Virus record (IMG/VR): IMGVR_UViG_3300030109_004745
Coordinates: 9,007 to 45,354 of that record
Strand: one strand, 5' to 3'
Length of the DNA stretch: 36,348 bases
Origin: a virus
The notes under the pieces are model-generated. The model had not been told where the DNA came from. It did not search any database and saw nothing but the letters and a program-made list of their open reading frames with translations. Numbering within the stretch: the first letter of the stretch is position 1; the number at the start of each line of letters is the position of its first letter. Of this stretch, positions 25,101-32,268 are shown piece after piece. A program made the position numbers and the translations under genes.

Positions 25101-25605
25101 AAATGTTGTATCTATAATAGAAAGAGGAGAGAAGACTCTTACATCTGAAGAGCTTTGTGAAAAGGTGAAAGGTCTCAAACACGACCACTTACTTAGATTC
25201 GGGGGAGAATATGGTATAGAGAGAACGGAAGACGGTAGCTTCACACTCAATGAAGCCATCGATGACGACATCGCAGATACCCCGATCAAGAAATTCAAAT
25301 ATCCTAGAATGAATGCAGCATCGGCCGATGGAGGAGCATGGTCAGGTATGCAAGCCGACATTACAGCACCAATGGGAGCTACGGAAATTACAGAAGAAGA
25401 GAACACTACATTCGGAGACCCCAGAATGGGACAGGACGATGAAAGAGAAAAAGAGGATATACCTCAGCTAGAAATCATATCTGATGATATAGAAAAACCA
25501 GAAATTGAAATCGACGAAGATGGAGCTGTTATGAGGGTCCCTCCCAAGAAAAAAAAATCGTCAATAGCTCCGCAGCCTAGCGTTCGTAGCGATTCTGTGA
25601 ACTGA
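22189..25605 (+). CDS. Giant protein with degenerate ATP-ligase-like nucleotidyltransferase domain
   Basis: An 1138-residue protein, the longest complete gene here. Residues 1-640 are unrecognised, with a His cluster HHHHLH (400-405) and many aromatic residues. Residues about 665-840 follow the order of an ATP-dependent DNA/RNA ligase adenylation domain: motif I K700-P-E-G-D-R705 (family K-x-D-G-x-R), a motif III-like TVDAYL (735-740, family E replaced by Y), VIDLLVHKG, the helix EDRINVLKTLYH, a motif IV-like GEFLVRD (806-812) and KWILFA (826-831) where motif V lysines are expected but missing. So the lysine nucleophile is kept while other catalytic residues are altered. Then come a Gly/Ala linker, a basic patch KKKKRKIK, a possible winged helix (about 968-1015) and an acidic tail. 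It precedes the protease, so a virion-associated DNA-end protein is conceivable. Confidence 0.7.
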   Translation: MSKEIVRQRTDVLLSSLTGQDSELESYLLKLEETEATSLDMATVAVAVDPPPYSMRDLDRPMAPSKMVMPTDMQAFLAGHTKISTSYSGDWPEAEIDNKFGKHQPFDFESNSCPLLHGGAHGEPEYVDIVLRFIGEPMQTHRQMERKIRSELTAVFENYGDPNLSMFDLYSTDRSRYPQLTDEGYMQEKREELSGDYGLLSYLFGLEYQTGEQREVIMGLLSELSASPDPTSPEARTLKNKLQEKGGITFDRLLRNWRDRATPLKSWWSRPADKSGPTQPDMTNSPDRYHNSPWLEGGEKNHNYHWWEPFQYWGGVGRDLNSFKQVLMQSYSKVFTGSWLSSLLLDALPIIGKHMIAGSHYPAAVNSPNGQQYASTLASDSEMNLDFERKRANWSGGSAHHHHLHPSEIEGQGSVMMIPHTAYTMSPFGRAMMNVGEHGAALAPFIGEEHPNSNPTFHDLHNQLSTFGSNTMSFEARRLANDVMAQFGIEVLRSKSDEGSKQYIDVESNTIARGNIQQLLAAANYRLMRKGDTAQFTEMPLPDTTTMKLISSKGYFEPLSPSAKAIIPPVFNSGNTDAWGHLMPATLTWKYNPEIDDIEFNVTEQPFNIMQRTAHEEHIRAVDPAFNLKAIRTKQKDINLLERGERGFPSLLTDLHKADDDYKLTGVFGKVLIEPAHIVKDLDDLETMKGFSGGWVVQKKPEGDRKLIKKEGKRLEPSLPKEISKDLKSIKGDFTVDAYLNDGKLSVIDLLVHKGTDLSFEPLEDRINVLKTLYHSTDNVHFPAPSNCVFSDHDGLVKAIASFDKGEFLVRDSSSTFIKDKELHPKWILFANDEISKSKIYPPLPEISVMGSQIYLEYPEIVSIVKVDLGVDKNGTYIQGYEGLSYLVKQARSQEDLWIPPVAFLLKEGGGGAAGGGAAGATTGAVMSTSEGTYSPVHSITRKKKKRKIKEIAKAPAVNDEETDDIENMMRNVVSIIERGEKTLTSEELCEKVKGLKHDHLLRFGGEYGIERTEDGSFTLNEAIDDDIADTPIKKFKYPRMNAASADGGAWSGMQADITAPMGATEITEEENTTFGDPRMGQDDEREKEDIPQLEIISDDIEKPEIEIDEDGAVMRVPPKKKKSSIAPQPSVRSDSVN

Positions 25606-25609
25606 TAGC

Positions 25610-25625
25610 CCTGTCAGGATTAACA
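25610..25625 (+). promoter_or_regulatory. Inverted CTGACAGG copy plus AT-rich element before the protease gene
   Basis: CCTGTCAG (25610-25617) is the reverse complement of the CTGACAGG found before 3549 and 5172. It is followed by ATTAACA (25619-25625), an AT-rich element about 29 bases before the ATG at 25651, which has no Shine-Dalgarno sequence. This is compatible with a leaderless promoter for the capsid genes under the same regulator, but each element alone is weak. Confidence 0.35.
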
Positions 25626-25650
25626 TCCTACCATTCATATACGATTGAAT

Positions 25651-27042
25651 ATGGAACTACCGACAATGTCCGCAGAGGCTATACTACAACCCTCCGTAAA
25701 ATGGAGTGCGATTGGCTCTGATTTCATCATGAAGTCAGAATCGAGCAATGGGGACCTCTACATCGCAGGATATGCAAGTGTGGACATGGTGGACAAGCAG
25801 GGTGATCGAATACCTTCCGATGCTTTGAAAAGCGCATTCAGGAAGTTTATGGACAATACAGCGTTCAGAAACGTACAGCTGGCTCACAGCGGTATTCAGG
25901 TCGGAGAGGTTGTAGGCGACCACACTGATTCACAAGGCAGAATGTGGAAGTCTGAAGTAGACGACCACGGCCTTTTCGTCGTATGCAAGATACGCAGCGA
26001 CATACAAAAAGCGAGAGAGGTGCAAAAACAAATCCGTGATGGAGACCTCCGAGCTTTTTCCATTGGTGGACAGGCACTGTTCAGGGTAAGTAAGCATACC
26101 CCTGAGCACGGCAACCACCGTGAAATTACCGAGCTTGAGTTACACGAAGTAACTCTCTGTAAGAAAGGGATCAACCCTGAAGCTCGATATACAATCTTGA
26201 AAATGGATAATGAAACGGAAGTGGAAAAAATGACAGAAAGCGAAGCATTGAATGAAATAAGAGACGGACTAGCTCGTGTGTTAAAGCACATGGACGAAGA
26301 CGTTGTAAAAGAGAAGAAAGAGGACATGAAGGGCATGTACGAGGACAAAGGCGACATGAAAGAAGACGAGGATGAGAAAACAACAAACAAATCCGAAGAT
26401 TCTGCGGTAGCCTACATCGACACCCTTGAGAAGTTCGCACACGAGCAAGGAATTGACCTTGACAAACTACGTGGGCACTTCGGTCTTGAGAAAGCGTACC
26501 TACCCGGATACGGAGACGGCGGCTATGACCACAGGGGTCAGGGCGACGAGATCGGTAGCGGAGAAGATGCAGCTGAGACCACAAAACCAGCTCTACCAGC
26601 TCCCGGTGGCAATCAATATGTCATCAAGCAACCCGGTGTATCCAACATGGCATACAACGAACCATCTGGAAACGAGTCCGTAATCAAGGGCACTGACGTT
26701 ACTCCAGAGGGCTTAGAGAGAGGTTACAGAGCATACGCAACCATGAGAGACGAAGAGACACTAAAGACTCTAGTCAAAGCTCAGTGGGAAGAGAGATACT
26801 CTGCTGAATCAGCTCAGGCTGAAGAGATGAGAAAGGCTCAAGACTATTCTGGACAGATTACTGCACTCAAAGCAGAAATCGAGAACCTAAGAACAACTGG
26901 GTCAGACCTACAGAAGTCTGCACCAAGCACAACATCAGACATTCGTGTCCCTTCCCATGAGGAATTTAACGCAATGGGCAATGACTTAGAGGGCTGGAGA
27001 GCCGTCGAAGAACTGGCAAGGAGGGCCGTCCGAGGCGAGTAA
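25651..27042 (+). CDS. Prohead protease fused to scaffold-like C-terminal region
   Basis: A 463-residue protein from ATG 25651 (an in-frame TTG at 25645 is the alternative). Residues 30-185 match the HK97/U35 prohead protease: LYIAGYASVDMVDKQGDRI, the catalytic-type histidine H79 in VQLAHSG, the serine S137 in RAFSIGGQ, and ITELELHEVTLCKKGINPEA before the end. The remaining 275 residues are highly charged, with coiled-coil segments and a Lys/Asp/Glu-rich stretch, as expected for a scaffold. No separate scaffold gene lies between it and the capsid gene, so the C-terminal part probably scaffolds procapsid assembly and is then degraded (inference from known fused systems). Confidence 0.92.
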   Translation: MELPTMSAEAILQPSVKWSAIGSDFIMKSESSNGDLYIAGYASVDMVDKQGDRIPSDALKSAFRKFMDNTAFRNVQLAHSGIQVGEVVGDHTDSQGRMWKSEVDDHGLFVVCKIRSDIQKAREVQKQIRDGDLRAFSIGGQALFRVSKHTPEHGNHREITELELHEVTLCKKGINPEARYTILKMDNETEVEKMTESEALNEIRDGLARVLKHMDEDVVKEKKEDMKGMYEDKGDMKEDEDEKTTNKSEDSAVAYIDTLEKFAHEQGIDLDKLRGHFGLEKAYLPGYGDGGYDHRGQGDEIGSGEDAAETTKPALPAPGGNQYVIKQPGVSNMAYNEPSGNESVIKGTDVTPEGLERGYRAYATMRDEETLKTLVKAQWEERYSAESAQAEEMRKAQDYSGQITALKAEIENLRTTGSDLQKSAPSTTSDIRVPSHEEFNAMGNDLEGWRAVEELARRAVRGE

Positions 27043-27072
27043 TCGTCTCAGGAAAACACGAGGTGAATTAAA

Positions 27073-28260
27073 ATGAGTGGATCAAGAGGATACATAAGAA
27101 CAATTGAAGATATGGAGCGCATGTACTACGGTGCAGGTGCAGGAGAGAACGCATGGGCATACAGCGGAACCGACCTTCTCAAGGCCGATTCCCCTTTGAT
27201 GTCATCTACCACAGGTACCTACCAAGCAATCTTTGGAAGAAAAGTATGGAGTCAGCTGAACCAAGAGTTCAACGCCTTCTCAATACTACCAAAGAAGCCA
27301 TGGGAAAAGTCCGGGTGGAGAGTTGTCACAGCCAAGCCCGGTGCATCGGCTGATGGTACTTTCAACGTAACTGGTGGACTACCAGAAAACGGTACACTAC
27401 CTGACACGACCAAACCAACCTTTGCTCACGTCAGCGACAAACCAAGAACAGTAGCTCACACATTCGATCTGAGCGAGACTGCAATGTTCCTAGCCGACAA
27501 AGATGACGGTCTAGGAGATGCTAGAGCTGTCATGAAGATGGAAATGGCAAAGCATCACGCTGAGACCATCAACAAGATGCTTCTTTCCGACGTAGGTAAC
27601 AGATCAACTACCTTGAACGACTTCGAGTCAATCGATAGGTGCATTTCAGCTACTAACGTCGAAACAGCGAGCGGATTCAGCGACATCAATGCTGGAGACC
27701 ACAAGCAATACAATATTGACAGAGCAGACAATGGGTCTTCCCAGCAATGGTACGATTCAAACGTCGATGCTGGGTCAAGCTCTACTAACAGACCTCTAAC
27801 CCTTAACATTCTTGACGGAATGTTCCGAAGCATCTGGGAGCGAGGAGGACAGCCGAAGGTTATCCTAACTGGCTACGACACTCTGGAGAAAATCCAGCAG
27901 CTCCTACAACCTCAACAGAGGTTCACGGAGATGAAGAGAGTCGTCCCCGGAGTCAACGGAGTGAAGGGTGTACCCGGTATGGAAGCTGGCTTCATAGTCG
28001 CAACCTACAACGGCGTTCCACTAATTCCTTCCAAGGACGTAGTAGAAGACAGCGCAGGACTAAGCCGTCTTTACTACATGGACACAGACTACATGTACTT
28101 CTGCACAGCTAAGCCAACTCTCTACCACGAATCTGGTATCGAGACTGGTGATCCGTTCGGAATCAACAGACTAGGGCAAATGGGTATGTTCCACACAATG
28201 GGAGACCTATGGCAACTATTCTACGGAGCTCACGGAAAAATCAGGGACTTGAGTGCTTGA
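27073..28260 (+). CDS. Major capsid protein, HK97-type
   Basis: A 395-residue protein directly after the protease, with GAGGTGA six bases before the ATG. It has an N-terminal arm (about 1-45), a loop region with FNAFSILPKKPWEKSGWRVVT, the conserved TFDLSETAMFLADKDDG then a long spine helix (DARAVMKMEMAKHHAETINKML), and a C-terminal axial-domain pattern with PKVILTGYDTLEKIQQLL and LFYGAHGKIRDLSA. Length, order and strong ribosome-binding site fit the major capsid protein of a tailed virus. An extended N-terminal propeptide is not obvious, so processing by the protease may be limited (inference). Confidence 0.92.
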   Translation: MSGSRGYIRTIEDMERMYYGAGAGENAWAYSGTDLLKADSPLMSSTTGTYQAIFGRKVWSQLNQEFNAFSILPKKPWEKSGWRVVTAKPGASADGTFNVTGGLPENGTLPDTTKPTFAHVSDKPRTVAHTFDLSETAMFLADKDDGLGDARAVMKMEMAKHHAETINKMLLSDVGNRSTTLNDFESIDRCISATNVETASGFSDINAGDHKQYNIDRADNGSSQQWYDSNVDAGSSSTNRPLTLNILDGMFRSIWERGGQPKVILTGYDTLEKIQQLLQPQQRFTEMKRVVPGVNGVKGVPGMEAGFIVATYNGVPLIPSKDVVEDSAGLSRLYYMDTDYMYFCTAKPTLYHESGIETGDPFGINRLGQMGMFHTMGDLWQLFYGAHGKIRDLSA

Positions 28261-28294
28261 TGGAGATATGGTGGAGAAAAAGAGGTGAAAAAAT

Positions 28295-28672
28295 ATGGCA
28301 AACGTAAATCTAACTGAAGCAAGCTGCTCCGTGGTCCTAGATACTGGACTATGGATGGGAACAATTGAAAGCTCGACCGCATGGTTGAATGGCATCGCAG
28401 GTGTGTCCGCAGGAGACGCCGCTGAGGGTGTAAAGCTAATGATCGTCGATCTGGTCATCACCAGTGCATCTGGTGCTACTACCTTCGACCTAACAGACAC
28501 AGGAATCACTGGTGTTGTAGGGACCACTGCTCACGCAGTGCTTGGACTTCACAACAACTCAGGCGGATTTGAGATCCCTGCTGACATCAGGACATCTGGT
28601 TCAACAGTGCTCTTCACATCCCCGTCTGGAACTAACACCGACACAATGCGATTGACATTACTGTATTCTTGA
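28295..28672 (+). CDS. Small beta-rich virion protein candidate
   Basis: A 125-residue Ser/Thr/Gly/Ala-rich protein with a GAGGTGA site six bases before its ATG, like the capsid gene. Alternating hydrophobic residues (VKLMIVDLVIT; TMRLTLLYS at the end) suggest a beta sandwich. Its end resembles the end of the 29240-29770 product (RLIIIYE), so the two may be distant paralogues. Position next to the capsid gene and composition fit a capsid decoration protein, but no family is recognised. Confidence 0.8.
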   Translation: MANVNLTEASCSVVLDTGLWMGTIESSTAWLNGIAGVSAGDAAEGVKLMIVDLVITSASGATTFDLTDTGITGVVGTTAHAVLGLHNNSGGFEIPADIRTSGSTVLFTSPSGTNTDTMRLTLLYS

Positions 28673-28677
28673 GGTGA
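28671..28677 (+). promoter_or_regulatory. GAGGTGA ribosome-binding site that selects a TTG start
   Basis: GAGGTGA overlaps the stop of the upstream gene and lies five bases before TTG 28683. The same heptamer lies six bases before the ATG of the capsid gene (27060-27066) and of the next gene (28282-28288). This spacing favours TTG 28683 over the overlapping GTG at 28674, which sits inside the site itself. Confidence 0.65.
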
Positions 28678-28682
28678 GCCAG

Positions 28683-29243
28683 TTGGCTCTAACCTTGAAG
28701 CATGTAGGAGCGAGGTCGTACACAGAGATCACCATAAACGGTGTTCGATACGGCTTTGGACGTGGTGTTGAACGAGACGATGTACCTGATTGGTGGATCG
28801 AGAAACATGTTCTCCCAGACATAGCTAATGGCGGGACCGCTTGGCAGGTCATTAGCACCAAAGGCAAGGCACAAGGCAAGTCCGCTATAGCTGCTCTCGA
28901 AGCTGCTGATGCGGCACCAGAACCTGTAGTTGAGGTAGAACCAGAACCAGAGCCTGAACCAGAGCCTGAGCCCGAACCAGAGCCTGAGCCTGTAGTCGTC
29001 ACCAGTGAGGACTTGCAGCCAGAGGTCGAAGAGATTACAGCAGAACCAGAACCAGAAGAAGAGACAATGTCTGCTTCTGACGTGACTGATGAGATGCTTA
29101 TGGGTGCAGGATTTTCCGCCGGTATGACTAGGGCGCAGATGCAGAACTGGTGTTCCAGTAGAGGTATAGCTACCATAAACAGGGACACTAAAGCATCATT
29201 AACAGGCAAAGCTCGTCAATACCTAGCGGAGGGCAATGAATGA
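28683..29243 (+). CDS. Probable head-associated protein with Glu-Pro repeat linker and SAP-like C-terminus
   Basis: A 186-residue protein with the TTG start set by GAGGTGA. Residues 1-75 form a small domain (TEITINGVRYGFGRGV; WWIEKHVLPDI). Nine Glu-Pro dipeptides in a row (DNA 28938-28991) form a stiff, negatively charged spacer. The C-terminal 45 residues (MTRAQMQNWCSSRGI ... KASLTGKARQYL) resemble the SAP/HeH helix-extended-helix fold used for DNA binding. The product could project from or tether DNA to the capsid; head-fibre or vertex roles are known for similar layouts. ATGA overlap with the next gene. Confidence 0.75.
   Translation: MALTLKHVGARSYTEITINGVRYGFGRGVERDDVPDWWIEKHVLPDIANGGTAWQVISTKGKAQGKSAIAALEAADAAPEPVVEVEPEPEPEPEPEPEPEPEPVVVTSEDLQPEVEEITAEPEPEEETMSASDVTDEMLMGAGFSAGMTRAQMQNWCSSRGIATINRDTKASLTGKARQYLAEGNE
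28938..28991 (+). repeat. Nine-copy Glu-Pro dipeptide repeat
   Basis: Eighteen codons encode nine consecutive E-P pairs within the 28683-29243 gene. Codons vary (GAA/GAG with CCA/CCT/CCC), so the repeat is kept at protein rather than DNA level. Such runs form extended rods. Confidence 0.9.
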
Positions 29244-29770
29244 CCGATAATCCAAGATCAATCTTTGATGGTGATGGAAGATACGGTAGTCGCACTCGCG
29301 TGAACCGTGAGTTCGTCGAAATAACCATGCCCGCTGCGGCCACAGTGTCTGAGACTATACAGCTCAATGGAAAAATAGCTAGAGTCGTTCTCGATCCTAG
29401 CAGAATCACTTCTAATGGTTCTGTGACAGCTACGAGTGGAACCTTACAGCTAACTATGGATATCGCAGATTCGGGTAGCACAGAGTACCCCTATTGTGAC
29501 ACAATATCATTTCTTGACTACAGGACTGCCAGCAACACACCGTTGAACTTCCAGACCTCAGAGGGCGGGAACATGAATGCAGACGCTGGAACTACCAGTG
29601 GTTTGCATTTCACAGTGACTGCTCCTTCAGGATCAAAGACTGGTGGTGTGGTTATCGATGAGCCAGCAGCATGGTCGGGACTGGTTTGTGGAGCCGTTAC
29701 AATCACTTTGGCGACAACAGCAGGTGCCTTTACGGGTGGTACTGCGCGTTTAATTATCATATACGAATAG
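29240..29770 (+). CDS. Beta-rich virion protein candidate
   Basis: A 176-residue Thr/Ser/Gly-rich protein, few charges, alternating hydrophobic strands (KIARVVLDPS; GAVTITLATTAG; TARLIIIYE). The C-terminal strand resembles that of the 28295-28672 product. It starts in an ATGA overlap and ends just before a terminator-like T run, so it is the last gene of the protease-capsid transcription unit. A decoration or tail-tube-like role is possible; no family recognised. Confidence 0.8.
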   Translation: MTDNPRSIFDGDGRYGSRTRVNREFVEITMPAAATVSETIQLNGKIARVVLDPSRITSNGSVTATSGTLQLTMDIADSGSTEYPYCDTISFLDYRTASNTPLNFQTSEGGNMNADAGTTSGLHFTVTAPSGSKTGGVVIDEPAAWSGLVCGAVTITLATTAGAFTGGTARLIIIYE

Positions 29771-29779
29771 TTTTTTTTT
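29771..29779 (+). terminator. T-run terminator after the capsid transcription unit
   Basis: Nine T residues directly follow the TAG stop at 29770, with no GC-rich hairpin before them. Archaeal RNA polymerase terminates at bare T runs; bacterial intrinsic terminators normally need a hairpin. This is one of the few longer gaps in the right half of the window. Confidence 0.6.
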
Positions 29780-29789
29780 GAAATTACTG

Positions 29790-29798
29790 TTAAATAGG
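29790..29798 (+). promoter_or_regulatory. TATA-like box of a leaderless promoter
   Basis: TTAAATAGG is centred about 28 bases upstream of ATG 29822, and no Shine-Dalgarno sequence lies between them. Together with the T run just before, this fits an archaeal promoter whose transcript starts at or near the start codon. Confidence 0.5.
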
Positions 29799-29821
29799 AT
29801 TGTCCCCACACCTATCTTCAT

Positions 29822-30136
29822 ATGGCACTCACAGTAGAGCAACTTGGACGAACGAATGTAACTGGTAACAGATTATCTGTTGCTCTAAAAATCACTTTTG
29901 ATAATAGCTATCCGACTGGTGGCGAGGCTCTTGACCTCACGACTTACGTGAATAACATCGAGACTGTCCACATCGAGAACATGGATGGATATCTCTTGGA
30001 ATACGACAGGACGAACGGAAAAGTCCTCGCATTCGAGTCCGGTGCAAATGGCTCAGCTAACGATGAGGTCGGCAATGCATCGTCCGATCTTGACGGTAAA
30101 ATCTCCTTCATCACAGTGTCAGGCGGAAGAGCGTAA
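29822..30136 (+). CDS. Small virion-type protein (FDxSYPTGGEAL motif)
   Basis: A 104-residue protein. ITFDNSYPTGGEALDL and LLEYDRTNGKVLAF are a motif pair I recognise from small proteins next to capsid and tail genes in marine phages, with no assigned function. Predicted mostly beta. It begins a new transcription unit after the terminator-like run, with a leaderless-type start. The C-terminus reads KISFITVSGG. Confidence 0.75.
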   Translation: MALTVEQLGRTNVTGNRLSVALKITFDNSYPTGGEALDLTTYVNNIETVHIENMDGYLLEYDRTNGKVLAFESGANGSANDEVGNASSDLDGKISFITVSGGRA

Positions 30137-30151
30137 TCGGGGTGAAGCCCG

Positions 30152-30457
30152 ATGGGACTGCAAGTAGGTGAGATAAACCTCCAAGAAGTATTGGAGATAC
30201 AAAAGAGAAGGGGCAAGCGGTTAGCTGAGCTCGGTAGCAGTGAAGTCAGAAGTGACGACTCTCCTTTCAGCAAGGAGAATATGGCTAAGAACTCACACAC
30301 TGTCCGCGTACCTATGAGAGGACGACAGAGATTCGATATCCAGAATATAGGGTCAGGGACACGATGCACCAAGTGCGGTCTTTTGCATTTTTGTTGGACA
30401 CCCGCATGTGCTAGCTGTGGCGGAAAAATGGAATATAACAAGGGGAGTTACTCATGA
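30152..30457 (+). CDS. Zinc-ribbon protein
   Basis: A 101-residue protein with GGGGTGAAG upstream of its ATG. The N-terminal half is a charged helix (EVLEIQKRRGKRLAEL); the C-terminal half carries a C-x-x-C pair (RCTKCG) and a second (ACASCGG) about 14 residues later, a standard zinc ribbon. Basic segments around it suggest nucleic-acid or protein docking. ATGA overlap with the next gene. Confidence 0.75.
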   Translation: MGLQVGEINLQEVLEIQKRRGKRLAELGSSEVRSDDSPFSKENMAKNSHTVRVPMRGRQRFDIQNIGSGTRCTKCGLLHFCWTPACASCGGKMEYNKGSYS

Positions 30458-30639
30458 GTGATGCGTTTCAAGAAGGTTGGGAAGAGATAGTAAAGGCCAG
30501 TCCTTGTCCTCTGTGCTTCTCAGCAGGTGGAGAACCCTGCCGAAAGAGACCCGGTAATCATCCTGCTAACAGGTGTAAGTTGCGCCGAAGAGCAATGGAA
30601 GCTGGTTATCAAGCAGAGCATTTAGAAGATTGGGATTAA
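30454..30639 (+). CDS. Small zinc-binding protein with degenerate FxxAW tag
   Basis: A 61-residue protein beginning MSDAFQEGWEEIVKASP, a divergent tag copy (F-x-x-G-W-x-x-x-x-K). It continues CPLCFSAGGEPC with a downstream H-P-A-N-R-C, resembling the short C-P-x-C ... G-x-P-C-x ... H zinc motif common in actinophage and other phage proteins. Start fixed by ATGA overlap with the zinc-ribbon gene. Function unknown. Confidence 0.75.
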   Translation: MSDAFQEGWEEIVKASPCPLCFSAGGEPCRKRPGNHPANRCKLRRRAMEAGYQAEHLEDWD

Positions 30640-30660
30640 GGAGACGGAGGAGAATGAAGA

Positions 30661-32268
30661 ATGCCAAGAACATTCAATCCGGGGCATAGGCCCAGTCAGC
30701 CTCTGTATCCTGACGATCTCGTCTATACCACTGTTGACAAAGTAGTAGAATTTTTACAGTTACCAGAGACAGAGCCAATAGCTCTAGCAGACGCAACAAG
30801 TGTAAGTGGTAGCAACATAAGGATACCAATAGCAGGTGCCGATTATAGAAGATGGGGAGTCGGAGCGGGAGATACAGTTACAGTTTATGACGATGTAAAG
30901 GCTCTTGGCTCCACATATGTAATCGGAAGCGTACAATCTGTTGGTTCTAGTGGAGCAATATGGTTGATAGCTCCTAATGATGGCAATACTTACAGTAAAG
31001 ATAACAATGGATTCGTTCAACCTTCCGCAATACTTAGCAACAGTAAGCAGAGAGGGATAACTAAATCAAATGTTGAAAATCTAATTAGGAAAAAACAGGA
31101 TTACATCGACACAGTAACTAGGAGCGCATGGAGACCCAGAATAGTCGTCGATGAATACAAGAACTTCACTACCTTCAAACCATACAGAAGGAGATACTAC
31201 ACCGATTACGTCGGAGCTGTCTATCTTAATCATAGAAATATTAGACAGGTGCTCAGGATGGGTGTTTGGCAAGGAGACTACTACCGAGAGCTGGCATGTG
31301 GTAGGATCAAGCTAAAGGTAGCGGATATGTCTAGCCTTTCTAGCTCTAGCAAGATATTCCTATGCCCTAACGCATCACACGCCGCAACATTACAGGCATG
31401 TGCAAGCGGAGATACTTCTACCTCAAAGTGGATACGCGACTTTGGAGCTAAATCAGTGGCTGATGAGATAGCAGGGCTGATCAATGAAGATTCAGATACT
31501 AACAAAGCAGCAATACAGATAGGTAGCTTGACACAGAACGGAAAAGCTCTCAATGTTTCTAACGAGTATCTAGCTACAGGCAATAGCGACGATGGTGACG
31601 GTGTTGTATGTATTAGCAGTATGAGAGAAGGCGAAGATGGAATCAATAGCACCATTGCAGTCAATCATCCTGCTGGATTAATTCATGACAAAGGGACACT
31701 CGTTACGACTACTGTGGCGACTCCTTCTGGAAGTCCTGTCACCTCGTTTTCAGTAGCAGACCCGGCTGGCTTTGTCAAAGGTGCTGGATTAGTATTTATA
31801 GAAGATGGCACAAATAACAACAAAGTTGCCCTCTGCACCCTGTCTGGAAGCACATTTACGATAGTTTCCGATCTTACTAGCAATTTCGCAGCGGCCGTCA
31901 GTGCTAGTGTGACGATTAAACAGCTACGCTTCAAAACTGACGTTTCCGACGAAGAAAGACAGAAAGACTGGTGGGCAATAGAAGACAATGGTGCTATTCT
32001 CTTTAACAATCAATACCCTTTCTTCGAGAATCATAGCTTAAAGGTCTCATACATCTATGGGCAGAGATACCTCAGCAAAGTGATAGAAGAGGCTTGTACC
32101 AAGATGGTCGTAAAAGATATACTAATGTCTGACGATTATACTGCACTATTCCCAGAAGGCACTCAAAATCTGGACCTAAACTCAAAGATACAGAAGTTGG
32201 AAGAAGAAGTCAAACGTATGTTAATTCCTTATCAAGAGACTATAATGGTTGCAGGAGTAGGTGGTTAA
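30661..32268 (+). CDS. Probable head-tail connector (adaptor) with large insertion
   Basis: A 535-residue protein with GGAGGAGAATGA upstream. The N-terminal TTVDKVVEFLQLPETEPI, the helix NVENLIRKKQDYIDTVTRSAW (about 137-157) and the C-terminal helices after FENHSLKVSYIYGQRYL (about 455-525) follow the layout of gp6/gp15-type connector proteins that sit below the portal. That family is usually about 100-200 residues, so the middle of this protein (beta-rich, about 35-125 and 190-440) must be insertions, possibly surface domains. Position after capsid genes and before tail genes supports the call. Family is inferred from pattern only. Confidence 0.6.
   Translation: MPRTFNPGHRPSQPLYPDDLVYTTVDKVVEFLQLPETEPIALADATSVSGSNIRIPIAGADYRRWGVGAGDTVTVYDDVKALGSTYVIGSVQSVGSSGAIWLIAPNDGNTYSKDNNGFVQPSAILSNSKQRGITKSNVENLIRKKQDYIDTVTRSAWRPRIVVDEYKNFTTFKPYRRRYYTDYVGAVYLNHRNIRQVLRMGVWQGDYYRELACGRIKLKVADMSSLSSSSKIFLCPNASHAATLQACASGDTSTSKWIRDFGAKSVADEIAGLINEDSDTNKAAIQIGSLTQNGKALNVSNEYLATGNSDDGDGVVCISSMREGEDGINSTIAVNHPAGLIHDKGTLVTTTVATPSGSPVTSFSVADPAGFVKGAGLVFIEDGTNNNKVALCTLSGSTFTIVSDLTSNFAAAVSASVTIKQLRFKTDVSDEERQKDWWAIEDNGAILFNNQYPFFENHSLKVSYIYGQRYLSKVIEEACTKMVVKDILMSDDYTALFPEGTQNLDLNSKIQKLEEEVKRMLIPYQETIMVAGVGG

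Noticed and set aside
26171-26584. Minus-strand frame opposite the protease scaffold region
   Set aside because: Arg/Cys/Leu-rich shadow of the charged + strand coding sequence.
28658-29209. Long minus-strand frame of Ser/Gly-rich sequence
   Set aside because: It is the mirror of the Glu-Pro repeat gene on the + strand; its SGSGSG run comes from the E-P codons read backwards and has no independent support.
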